Assembly (NCBI RefSeq): GCF_000224145.3
Contig: NC_020173.2
Coordinates: 4,103,001 to 4,167,000, forward strand
Reading direction: 5' to 3'
Length of the DNA stretch: 64,000 nucleotides
Origin: Ciona intestinalis
Taxonomy: Eukaryota > Chordata > Ascidiacea > Phlebobranchia > Cionidae
Shown one piece after another: positions 22,630 to 34,288 of this stretch. Within the stretch, counting starts at the first letter, position 1. Each line of letters starts with the position of its first letter. The notes below the pieces were generated by a model. The model made no database searches, was not told where the DNA came from, and worked only from the letters and a program-made list of their open reading frames with translations. The position numbers and the translations under genes are program-made.

Positions 22630-25600
22630 TCAAGGTGGCCCGCGCAGTGTAACGTTTCCTTCGCCCTCGGCCAATTTCAGCGACGATTTCATGAAGAAGG
22701 AAATCAGTTCGACAACGTTGTTAAAAGTTTGTTCATTTGGCTGCATGGATTGAATTTGGTAAAAATTTGAAATAAACGAATCACGCGCCTTTTACCTTTT
22801 CGGTTCCGATAGCGTAAGTAGATTCGGACCGCAAAGCTATTTGTAAGTTGTATGTTTTATGATTGGAGTACACCGTTAACGAGTATGGAGTTTTTCTACA
22901 GTCTCTTCCAGGCCGCACAATAAAACAACCTTCCTGTAATGTATGATACATGTTAGATCAAAAGTGCACGTATTTACACCGCCTATAATTACCCGTCCAT
23001 CTCTTTCAACAGAGACAGTGGCACTTGCACGGTCTACATCTCGAAACCACGGCTGGTCTTTTATATTATTAGACTTTTCAGTAGGCTTTGGCTCTGTATG
23101 GAAAACGAATGTAAAACGATGCAGTATAAGAATTTTACACAAAAATGAAGTAATAATACAACAAGAAATCAGCTGGTAATCAAACATGCAGAGTATTATT
23201 CACGGTGTAATTTTCACAATAAATAAAGAAGAAATACAACAAATAATCACTGATTTGATCATGGGATTACCATTCATCTTTGGCAAGACAGGTGGAAATT
23301 GATTTGATGTTCGATTAAAACCACTGGATGGTTTGGGTGGTCGATTTGGCTGTTCCGGCTTAGGTGTTGTTGGCGGCTTTATATTGGACTGAGACATTGT
23401 TGACGGCCTTAAACTTGACTGACCCATTTCTGACGGTCTTAAATTGGACGTTGATACAACACCACCAGATACTGGAGAGGTTTCTGCTTTTCATGCAGAT
23501 CAATGGGGTTTAGTAAAACATAAAGAAATCATGTACATTTTGATAAGTAAATGAAGAAAGAAATTTAATAGGAAAGTAAACAATCATGCTGTAAGATTTA
23601 GTAAGCATTAAAGGTACCTGTTCGGAATGGAGGTATTACTTTTGACTTGATAGTGTCCCTGCAGTTATAATAATACATGTTAAAACTCAATTAAATAGTT
23701 TTATAATAGAGATATCTACAAGTCTAAAACTTTTGTTCTGGTTTTATAAACTGACATTCCAATGTGTGGTTAACACTGATAAAGGCAGCCTAAATACGCT
23801 GTCGTAACATCAGTATATAAATGGTTACTACTGCTTTTATAGCGTTACATACTACTGACTTATTGATTGGTGGTTGTTGGAACATCATGAATTTATTGTT
23901 GCGCATCTTGGGTATTTCAGCAGGTGGTGGAAGTGGTTGAGGGTCACTGTGTTCTCCTGAACTTGTACTATCTGATAAAGGAACAAGCATTAATACAAAG
24001 GTACAGTGTGTGGATGTAGTTTAAAAAGAATTAAAGCAAAACCTCTGCTGCCATCACGAAATGGAGTATGACTTCTGCTTGTAGCGCTGTTATTGCGGGA
24101 AATTGCTTCTTTTAAATCATCTTTTAAACTTGAATTAGGTGAGAAACCAGGTGACCGGTTACCTGGTTAATATGTTAAATAAATGTTTATCAGTTGAAAT
24201 CCAAGTAAAAACGGAGACTAACCATTGGTAACAAAGCTGGATTTCGGTGACCTGTTGGTTGAAGCTGAAACGGAAAATGTATTAATTTACTGTTTAGTGT
24301 ACAGGTAAGTGCTGCTTTTGTTATTATGGCATAATGTCCAGTGTTTTTTTTACTCCTCCAATCATATTGATAGAAACTTATTTCCTTGTAGGCAACACAA
24401 TAGTCGATACAAATTGACGTCACAGATGACTCAAAATAAATGATGTCATATACCGGAGTGGTGAAATTAGTATATTAAGCATAAAATTAGGAGGTCATGC
24501 CTTTAGTCACTTACTTGGAATAGGTGGTGGTTGCCTGCAAAACAACAAAAATGGATTTTAAACCAAAAAAATTAAATTTATACCATAATCTGTACCTTGT
24601 AGGTGGTTCATATGTGTCTTGGGGAGATTGGTTGAAAGGATCAGGAGTTGGTATTGGGGGACGATCAAACCCACCTTGGGGGCGCTCAAACCCGGCTTGG
24701 GGACGATCAAACCCAGCTTGGGGACGATCAAACCCACCTTGGGGGCGATCAAACCCACCTTGAAAAAGTCGCCGAGGACTTTGTGGGGGTAGAGTGGGTG
24801 GGCGCCTTTGTCCAGGGAAGGAATTTTGGGGCGGGTTGTGGAAATCTTGAGGGGTGTGTTGTGGATAATTCTGTCATACATACATATTTTAGTTTAAGCA
24901 CATGTAATATATAAGAGTGACATACTGATACTGGGGTTCTTGGGGGTTGGTGTGGAGGGAACATAAGTCCATTTCCTCTTTCTTGGCTGGCTAAACATAA
25001 AAATATGATGTATATTGTCTCACAGGAATATATGCTAATTTTATTCAAATTTTAAGTTTCGTCCATACATATTCAAGATTTGCAATTACACATTTAAAGG
25101 TCATATTTGGAAAGATATTAAATACTTACTAACTGGATCAATTGGCATGTACTCATCTTCATGATCTGTTAACAAAAAATAAAAATACATAAATTTAAAA
25201 AATAAACAAAATAAAAATCTTTGTATGAAAAATATAACATACATAATTTGTTATTTATGTCTTCGAATACAGTACGAAAATCAGATTACTGAACACACAA
25301 AAAAAAACTTAGACCTACCATTCCTTGGGGGTATGGGCACCTGGGGTTGATACCCTCCTTGCCTTTGTGAAGTAATTGGTTGACTAGGCCGTCTCCAATT
25401 ACCACTTGGCGAAGGGCCTGGTTCAAAATAATTATATAACTGAATACATAATTCCAATAATAAAAAAAACAATTAAACCTAAAAAAAGTTATATTGTACA
25501 CATTCTATAACCTCTCTCAGAACGTGGAACACATTTCGTATAATTTTGTTTCGTTCGACTGACTGGTGGTGGTTGTTGATATTGCTGTGGCTGAGGCCAA

Positions 25601-28600
25601 TTTGAGTCACTGTATCGTCTTTGAGAGTTGTTTTCAAACTGATTCATTCTCAAATATATATTATCATCCATAACTGACCATTAAGTGACTGAGAGAAGTG
25701 AATAAACATAAATATTAACTTGCCATCACATATTTAAATTAATTCTGCCTAACTTGATATTCCTTGCTAACATAGCATCACGCCGAATAAATTATAGCAT
25801 CGCAACTCCCACATTTCAAGCCTAATCAAACCCACACTAATCCTCAATATGACAAATGACGATTCTGTATTGTTCCAGCTCTTAACGGCTATGAGGTATT
25901 CTGGTTATACAGCAGCTAGATCCGTGCTACAGCGCTGGCGGTAAACAATGAGATTAAACACGACACATATGGTGCAGGAACAAGGAAGTGAAAGCTTACG
26001 CAAGATAATTCAGTTTCGAGACAGGAAGAAAATACAATCTGTTCTATTATTTTATTAATACATAACCGCTACCTATATAAACACTATAGTGAAAGTTTTT
26101 TTTTTTTAAATAAGTTATAACAAAAAGAGATACAACACATGTACATCGGTACGACTCATTTTCCATACAAATCTAAAAACATTAATTACATTTATACATG
26201 CTATCCTTCTTTATAAATTATCTGCTGAGAAACTGTAACTATATTCTTTGCCTACATTCTTAGTAAGTTTGCTGAAACTCTCTACAAGCTGCTTCATTAT
26301 GAAGTTGTCACTCCAACCAACTTCAATATTTAAGAAAGAAAATGAAACAAGTTTCACATTTTCCCAAGCCCTAGTTGTTAATCATTAATCCAAAAGACTT
26401 TGCTTTAGAAACAGATTAAAAAAAGACGATAAAACACAACTTACGTGGCGGAAGAGTCTGATGATGTCCCGCAAAGCCCTAAAAAATGAGAAATGTTTAC
26501 CTATGTTGTACTGCATACAAATTTTGAATATATCCTTACCAATGGTAAATGAATACAAATAATTAAAAAGTCTGGCTAATGTCAGGTCACACAGATGTTC
26601 AGTATCAACAAACATTTTAAAATTCCTGTGTACAGTAATCACTTTCGTTTCGGTTTATTTAAATTTAAAGATTTTCGCGTAAAATGATCATTAGCTTCAT
26701 ACAATGTTTATTTTGTATTTTTTATAACTCAAATATTAATAAACAAAATTAATAGTGAATTTTCTCCAATTTAATTTCTTACATTTTACACAACTTTTTA
26801 TGGAATTTTTACCAACTTTCACAGGAAAAAGTAACCAAAACATTTGAAATGGAAGTCAATGGAGTATATAAAAACAATACTATCCCACACAAATTAAATA
26901 GAGACCCTACTTTTGGATTGCACCAAGGGGTTTAAAAAGCACTGCCTAATTGTCTCAGTTTGCTATGCAGGAATTTAGGAATACAACAAGTCAACCACCC
27001 TAGTGTAAATTCTAAATTAAATTTAGCAGTTTAGAGGAAGAAGAGCTAAGTTTGCATTCTTTTTATGTCGTATTTGGTCGTAAATAAATAATATTTACCG
27101 AATTATGAAACCGTATACTTAAGACTCTCCATTGTTAGTTGTTAAAACAAGATATGGAAATGGGATATTAGGGTCTTACTGTATCCATCTTACACCACAA
27201 TACTTCATATTACCATGTAATTATTAAAAGAAACATAAGTGTTTTGTTCAAAAGTCAGGTCTTTATAACAGGAAAAACTTATAAAATTATGGTTATAAAA
27301 ACAAATATGCAAAAATATTTAAAGTTCTTGACCACTAATGATATATAAAAATCAATAATGTGATAAAGCATAATACACCTCCCCTATTTTAAATAGCATA
27401 TAGATTTAAATTTTGTTTGCATTGCATATTCTGTTTGTTGACATAACTAAAAAAATACAGAAAAAACTGAAACCACCCTTTTTGTTTAAAATTATCATAT
27501 TTTACGCAAAATTAGATAACAGGCAATCAGGCAGCGAATCGGGTAAACAATTATTTGATAATAAGGCACTAATCAAACAAGTGACATGTGAATTGGTGAT
27601 AATTAGGTACAAAGGTGACAATGAACGTGGTCTCTGCTACCACACAAGGATAAATATGGGGGCTGCTATAATTTTTTTGCAAAATATTTATATGCATATT
27701 TGCTTCATGCCAAGTAGAATGAAAAAAAATAATAAATATAAACATAAAACTTTGTAATTTTTTATTTATTTGTTTCTTTTTAAGATTTCCTTTACAAAAT
27801 ATGCAATTTTTTATCATATTTATAGGTTTAATTTTAATGAAGAAATGCAATTTTTTAAACCGATAATTTAATTTTAAACACTGTTTGACTCACAGACATA
27901 GTTTCAAAAAGGACATGCAGTCTGCATGAGTCATCAAGTCTTATAAATAACCAATAGATTATTTGGGGTTATGTACTTATAATAACGTCTGGTGAAATGA
28001 ATCAGTTTTCATAGCTTAACTCAATGACATTTATTAATATGGTGCAGACCGAAGGGTACAGAATTTACCAGGGATTTTAAAGTTGTCAAAATGAAATCAC
28101 TTTTATAATTGCGATGTATGCCGATATTTGAGTGTAACTTGCTTTATACTCGCGTGGCCGAAAAAAGACAGATGTTAGCCAGCTTACCAGTTACCATGTA
28201 TGTTACTTTGTTTTTGTGATTATTTTTTAGGGATGTTTTCACTTTTTTTTCTTATAGTTTAGACAACCTATTAGTGCCGACTGGGATAGATCAATTGCTG
28301 CTAAGTGTCTTACCCAATGAGTCAAGGACACACACGCCCACAATGATAGCAGCGACACGCCTTTTGAACACTTATGCTATACTAGCATCATCAGTGCATC
28401 AGCAACAATTGACTGGCTTGTTTATAGTCAACTAGTGCAACACTGCAACCCCCCCCCTATATATATATATATACTGTACTATTTAAATAAATGATTTCAC
28501 ATTATTAACCTTCCAACATGCATGCATGTATTCATGTTTTTTCTTAACTGCCACTTTTAACTTGACTTAATTGTATAAATTGAGCAAGAAATTTCTTTAA

Positions 28601-30250
28601 TTTAATACATAACCACAGTGGGTCTCTGTCCACAAGGCAGAATATTGTAGTTATCTGTAAGAAATATATACATTTCATAATAAATGTGTGCAATTAAATG
28701 GGAACAAATAGTAGATATGTAAGCAGGGTGTATTAAGTGATTATCGTAGATATTTCGACCACTTTTTTCTTAAAAGTAAGTAAGAAAACAACCATGCTGA
28801 TTGTACATCTGTTTTTTGTATATTTTAGGACAAAGAACTTTTTAAATCCAAATTATAAATAAATCTTTTCCCCCCTTGTATGTCTATGATACATTGGCCA
28901 ATGTTATATAACATGTCCATCTATGACGCAATACTACTCATGACATTTATTTGCGTCATAATAGGGATTGTCACTGAAAGTGATGCATGAACGATAAGCA
29001 TTAATAAGCTATACCTCAATATGGTTATGATTTACTCCACCAACAATTATGGATATTATATCGACCTTTGGCAAAGCAATTTGGGTTTTTAACATCTTAT
29101 TATACATAGCCAGGGAACTGTGTTTGCTTATTTAGATAATTGCTTGTTTATTTAATCAAACTGATATCGATTAACAGTTTGTATGCTGATCCAACAAAGA
29201 TTGTTGCACATTGTAAATATTATCCTGTCTTCAATAGTAAAACCTTTTTAGTTTTATGCACAAATGTTCAGCCCTATGACAGTTCGCTGTGTGGTACAAG
29301 TAAAAAGTGTGAAAGAATTTAAACTTTAACCAGGCACAACAAAACTTAAATAATAGTTAACGAATTAAACCATGCCAATAAACTAAATTGTGCGAGGTTT
29401 ATAAGGGAAGCAGTGGAAGTCAGGACAACATGAGAATTCTTTGGGTTAGTTTCAAAATGGGGATACCAACAGAAAGATCTTTTTTGCTTGTGCATATGAT
29501 TTATACAGACAGTGGCGGTGTAGCTTGTCTATAAAGTGCCAAAATTTACATTATTTATGATTGCATCTTTAAAAAGTTTGACCCATCCTTTTCGTGAATT
29601 CCTTGATAGACCTCTGTATTAGTCCACCAAACAAATTACAAAGTTATATTACTATTGGTGTGGAGTCAAGGGCATTGATTTTATGATCATGAATGACATT
29701 CTCGGCTACCAACTAAACTAGTCGCCCCCTAAATTTGATTTTGCTTTTTTTAGTCGCCCGACTTAAATTTTAAGTCGGTAGATTATAAGCGACTATTTTC
29801 TGTAATAAGTAATGAATAGAAACTAAGTTGGTCAACTAAAAAAACGTTATCAGCCCATAAAAATGTAATTTTTTACTCATTTAAAAGTAAGGTAATACGG
29901 CAAGGTATGCCATGAAACCTGGGATGTAAAAAAAAAAAGTTATCAGCCCATAGTAATGTTATTTTTTACTCATTTAAAAAGAAGGTCATACAGCAAGGTA
30001 TGGCATGAAACCTGGTACTTAGGCCAATGGACAATATCCACTCGCTGTGCCACTTTTAAATATTAAACTTTATTTAATCCATAACGCAACATTAACTTAC
30101 ATCATCGGAGTCAGAATCAAAACTGTCATCATCAAAACTATCCATAGGAGGTGGGTATCTTGCTGCATTACGAGGATGGTTTCTTTGAACTGGAATGGAA
30201 GGTGGGGGTCGATCCATGTAACCCCTGTTTGGCTGCTGACCAGGGTACAT
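22630..30250 (-). CDS. LCP2/BLNK: SH2 adaptor of the BLNK/SLP-76 (LCP2) family, 16 exons
   Basis: This cytoplasmic scaffold has tyrosine motifs, proline-rich regions and a C-terminal SH2 domain. Exons 5' to 3': 30101-30250, 26445-26478, 25512-25673, 25319-25417, 25130-25165, 24926-24990, 24596-24870, 24515-24534, 24223-24264, 24043-24162, 23860-23971, 23618-23658, 23271-23483, 22993-23093, 22796-22933 and 22630-22740. Every junction is in phase; the sum is 1719 bases (572 residues plus stop). The N-terminus is acidic (MDSFDDDSFDSDSDD). Candidate phosphotyrosine sites are DEYMPID and DTYEPP, the latter like SLP-76/BLNK YEPP sites. Five GFDRPQ-type repeats lie in the 24596 exon. The SH2 starts QPWFRDVDRASATVS, has the phosphate-binding arginine in EGCFIVRPGRD, and ends in NVVELISFFMKSSL. 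In vertebrates this family links Syk/ZAP-70 kinases to PLC-gamma; that role here is inference. Confidence 0.88.
24680..24765 (-). repeat. Coding minirepeat (GFDRPQ)x5 in the SH2 adaptor
   Basis: Five 18- to 21-base units of GGTGGGTTTGATCGCCCCCA type encode G-G/A-F-D/E-R-P-Q/P. It is a proline-rich tandem repeat inside the 24596-24870 exon; unit-to-unit differences are mostly synonymous or conservative. Confidence 0.85.
28130..28385 (+). repeat. SINE-like repeat, near complete
   Basis: GAGTGTAACTTGCTTTATAC, CACTTTTTTTTC, GACAACCTATTAGTGCC, AAGTGTCTTACCC and ACACACGCCCACAATG appear in family order; the tRNA-like 3' tail is absent. Confidence 0.65.
28448..28475. repeat. C run followed by TA microsatellite
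   Basis: CCCCCCCCC then TATATATATATATATAC. Confidence 0.8.
29748..29800. repeat. Hairpin-forming inverted repeat
   Basis: TAGTCGC and CCGACTTAAA are followed by TTTTAAGTCGG and, further on, GCGACTA, giving a nested stem of about 17 pairs. Confidence 0.6.
29842..30020. repeat. Tandem duplication, two units of about 95 bp
   Basis: Both units carry TTATCAGCCCATA, TTTTTTACTCATTTAAAA and GCAAGGTATG-CATGAAACC; they differ at scattered positions. Confidence 0.8.
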
Positions 30251-30274
30251 TATTCTTGATATATAAACAAAAGT

Positions 30275-30385
30275 CGGAATTAATTTGGTAACTCGTAAGC
30301 GGGCATAAGGTGTATGAAATAAAATATTATAACGACTGTTATTTCTCCGCCACATGAGGGTAAAAAATTTACAATAATTCATTTA
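30275..30385 (-). repeat. SINE-like repeat fragment
   Basis: GTAACTCGTAAGCGGGCATA, AGGTGTATGAAATAAAATAT and CTGTTATTTCTCCGCCA appear on the reverse strand, 25 bases upstream of the SH2 adaptor start codon. Confidence 0.6.
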
Positions 30386-32087
30386 ATTTTTAACATTCAA
30401 ATATAGACCTGATTGATATATTAATAGTTAACACATATGATGTTACCTACTAGAGTATATGCGGAAAAATTGTTTTCTCTATTGCAATTTCTAATTGCTT
30501 GAATACAAATACTAAATTCACTTAATACAGATTTTTTCATTTGTTTTAAATATCGGTAAAAAGTAAAATAACAATGTGCATCACCATAAAAAGTGAATAC
30601 GTCGGTCTCTATTGAAAATAAGTTTCTATGCCAATTCAAAGTCATAGGCCCATAGCAGGCAGCTCAAAGTAATCAATTGAACTAGAACAGTTAACTTCGA
30701 GCAAAAAATCTATACACAACCCTAAACTTATGTGTGTATTTTTTAATGTTAATTTTAGTTCCCAATCTACCTTGGCACCAACGGTTGAGAACAAATTGAA
30801 AATACATACATACCTGTTTTTTGGAGCAATATAAATGCAGCAAGTGCACAGGTTCTTTTGAAACTTTTATTATAATGCAAAGTATTAAGAAGTAAGCTGG
30901 TTTACAATCTGAAAAACTGACATAATATAAATACAAATCAAAACTTGGTTAATTTTAATATTTAAATTATTATAATGTTTAACAGTAACAACAAAAACAA
31001 AGTAACATTCTTTAACTTACAGTAACTGCTGACTTAAATAATATAAGGCCTACTTTTAAGTAAACTAGTATGAGATAACAAAACATTGTTTATACACCTT
31101 GCATAAATTAGACAGGTTATGCAATATACTATGAACAGTCTGGAGCGCAAGTTACTAAAGAAATATTTAAACTGTGAGGTGAGTCATAGTAACAAGGAAA
31201 TGACATCAAACTGTTAATTCATTAAGCTAGCTAACTTGCAGTTTCACTATATATGAATGGCTGCAATGTTTTGGAAGTATTTATTTATATAAAAAAAAAC
31301 ACAATATATTTACAAATAATAACATAATATATATTTAAATCTAAACGTACACTTCAAATAGTAAAAAGCATTCATGGCTATACCTTGTACCTAACACAAA
31401 TGATACTCAATGTCTCAAATATGCAGTTTGAAATCGGGTTTATCGTACAGTAATGATTAACTCATACATGTAAGATGTACCCGCTGGTCGCAATTAATGT
31501 TCGGATTCCCAAAACGCCAACATTGCTTTGTTTGCGTTTCAGGGATTTATAGGTTCTGTCGCTCTTTGTTCAAACATGGTTACTTTCGGTTTGTTGGTAA
31601 CGGGAAATAGAGTACATGGTATACTGTAAATGTTAAATAATTCTGAAATACACTGTTTATAATCAGAAGATTTCTAATAACCTAAAATACGCTGGTTAAA
31701 CCGCAAAAGCGCCAGGTGCGGAGGCCGGTCACTTAACGCCTGTTTATAGGCAACAGCCCAACAACCCAGATTATTCAACCTTAGTATGACCCTGTCCCTA
31801 TACAAACAATGGAGCTGGCTCAAACCATTCTAGACAGTGCCTCAACAGCTTAAAACCGTTGCTAAAAATAGACCAAATAGTTTCGTATGACGTGTGGAAA
31901 GTCCCGTAGACTTTAAGGAAAAACCCCCGGGTTGAAACTTTAATGAATTCGGGAATCCTTGGCGTGTGACGTCCGTTGAAAATACCGCCTTTGTTCTGTT
32001 GTAAAACAATAGTCATGTGCGCTTTTGGTTTTGAAAATTTCCAAAGCAGCGTCACAGTGGTATCACTTATAACTGTACGATGCCGTT

Positions 32088-32290
32088 TCTGTCGTGTGTC
32101 CTTGGGCCAGACACTTAACGGTCAAAGTTAAACGCACGAGTTGGTAAAATTGTTTACAATACAGTTAAAACAATTATTTACAAAGTTACATGTACATGGT
32201 AACTCGTGAGCGAGCACAAGGTTTATGGAATAGGACGGACGTATTATAACACAGCATGTCGTAGTTACCCCGTCATGTGCAGACAAATAA
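32088..32290 (-). repeat. SINE-like repeat
   Basis: GTGTCCTTGGGCCAGACACT, then TGGTAACTCGTGAGCGAGCA and GTTACCCCGTCATG on the reverse strand; the middle is diverged. Confidence 0.6.
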
Positions 32291-32382
32291 ACAACATTTA
32301 TTTATATGGATTTTTGACACATAAACCTGCGATTTACGAAAGTGCATATTACTACCACGCGAATATTAGATTAGTCATAGAG

Positions 32383-32595
32383 AGTAGGGTGGGGTAAGAT
32401 GGGAAACCTTTTTATTCGATTTTCTCGTCCCGTTTGGTAGTAAACAAAACACACTCGAAAAATTTTAGAATTTTTTTTATTTATGGATTTTTTGTTTCCT
32501 CACGACTTGCGTATCCCGTTATTAATTGTTTAAAACACGATCAGTGTAGTTAGATAATATGTGTAAAATGTGTCCCATCTTCCCCCACCCTACTA
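32383..32595. mobile_element. MITE, full length
   Basis: TAGGGTGGGGTAAGATGGGA to CATCTTCCCCCACCCTACTA, forward orientation (TTTGGTAGTAAACAAAAC on the left side). Confidence 0.85.
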
Positions 32596-32787
32596 AACCA
32601 ACAAGATTAATTATAATTCGATGCGTTGCGTTCATATGAATCGGGCAGCGTTATATACTTACTTCCTGGGTAGCTTAAGTACTCTGTACTTACATTTGCT
32701 TATAACTCTGCTTATACTGTTGTTTATTTGCGCGTTAGCGTTTCATACGCTATGTTTACTAATCATTTTTACCAATACAGTTTAGTG

Positions 32788-33035
32788 AATAAATGACACT
32801 TATTTGTCCTCGCGTGACAGGACAACAACAGTCGTTCAATCGCGTAGCCGCTTACGAGTTACCACGCATGTAAGTTTGTGGGGGTCTATCTTTTTTATGA
32901 GTGACAATTTGGACAAACCGTTAGTGACCACTGGGTTGGAGCAACCACAGTATTTGCCCAAAGACGCATACGCCCATTACAAAAGCAAAAGAGACGATAC
33001 CCTTTTTACGAAGTGAACGCCCTATAATGCCTAAA
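32788..33035 (+). repeat. SINE-like repeat
   Basis: GAATAAATGACACTTATTTG, CTTACGAGTTACCACGCATG, GACCACTGGGTTGGAGCAA and GACGCATACGCCCA in order. Confidence 0.7.
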
Positions 33036-33968
33036 TCATGGTGTCGAAGCGGGTCCCGAATTAAAACGCCATAAGGATAGCGGTGTATTGGTTTACCTAT
33101 AACCTAAAGTTTAAAAATGAGGCACAATATTTATAGAATACGGCATATTACTTCTTCTTTATTAAACTATGGTTTACTTAAAGATAAACCGATAATTACC
33201 AATTTGCATCAAACGACAGGTTCCCATAACGACTACATTGTATTGTAGCCGCTACAATAACCACAAATAGACTTTTTCCAGTTATATTTTACATTCGCTT
33301 TGCTCCTGATTTTTAGATAAACTGGCCTTATTGACGCTGTGACATTACAAAAATTGTTTGTTTTCCTTACGCTGATAAACTCCACTCTGATAATGACAAA
33401 GTACGACTGGTAGATTTTATTACCTCAATCAATGACACACGATCGCTTTTATGTAAAACTGTGGCATCATATTTCATTAGTTGGCTGGCACGCCAACAAA
33501 GTCGAGCAACATTCTTTCCAAGCCAGCGTCAACCTGTTATATTAATCTCTTATAACAACCAAAAACTTTTTAATTCAACAGCACACTTGAACTTCTTAAA
33601 TATATAAATTTTTTAATTGTTTTTTACTTTTAAATTTTTTACTTTAAATTATTTACAACACATACATACTGAAACTTTTTATTATGGCTGAGAATTTTTT
33701 TAATAAACTACTGCCAGGTAATTAACCTTAAATACCAAATTATCAAGTCCGAGTTTTATATAAACAAGAGTTATTCCATGCCATACAAATCTTACAATGT
33801 AAAAAATTGATATTACTGTTGTAATAGTAAATCTTAACAAACTTTTCACACTAATTTTCCTTACAGATAAAAACTGCGACTGTATTTTGACTTTTTATAA
33901 CGCATTAACACTACTGTATCTTTTCTACTCCTAGTCACAGATATATAGTAATATATTATACCACGTTT

Positions 33969-34154
33969 TATAGTGGGGGAAGATGGGACACCTTTTAACT
34001 TGATTTTCTCGTCCCATTCAGTAGTATAAAAAGAATATCAAAGAATTATAAAACCAATCCTCACGACTCCCATAGATTGTTAATTGTTAAAAACACGGTC
34101 AGGATGTTTGGATATTATGTGGTAAAGGTGTCCCATCTTCCCCCACCTTACTAT
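33969..34154. mobile_element. MITE, full length
   Basis: TAGTGGGGGAAGATGGGACA to CATCTTCCCCCACCTTACTA, forward orientation. Confidence 0.85.
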
Positions 34155-34288
34155 ATTACACCATAATTATTATTTTGTATTTTACTAAAGCATGATCCAG
34201 CTGTATCTGCGATTTCTTAAACCATAGTGAAATTACTCCTGATTTTATACAAACTTGATCTCTATTCTCAAACTTTTAAAACATTTAC

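Larger units (their letters stand above)
26479..30100 (-). other. Large first intron of the SH2 adaptor gene
   Basis: These 3.6 kb without coding signal hold a SINE-like copy (28130-28385), a C-run plus TA microsatellite (28448-28475), a hairpin near 29748-29800 and a roughly 95-bp tandem duplication at 29842-30020. Confidence 0.6.
30386..34288. other. Intergenic between SH2 adaptor and PELP1
   Basis: This stretch of about 3.9 kb holds two SINE-like copies and two MITEs and shows no credible exon. The last exon and 3' UTR of PELP1 should fall at its right end but could not be fixed. Confidence 0.5.

Noticed and set aside
24558..24881. Frame reading repeated VGLIVPK
   Set aside because: It is the GFDRPQ repeat read in the wrong frame; only the other frame joins its neighbours in phase and gives the adaptor's proline-rich sequence.
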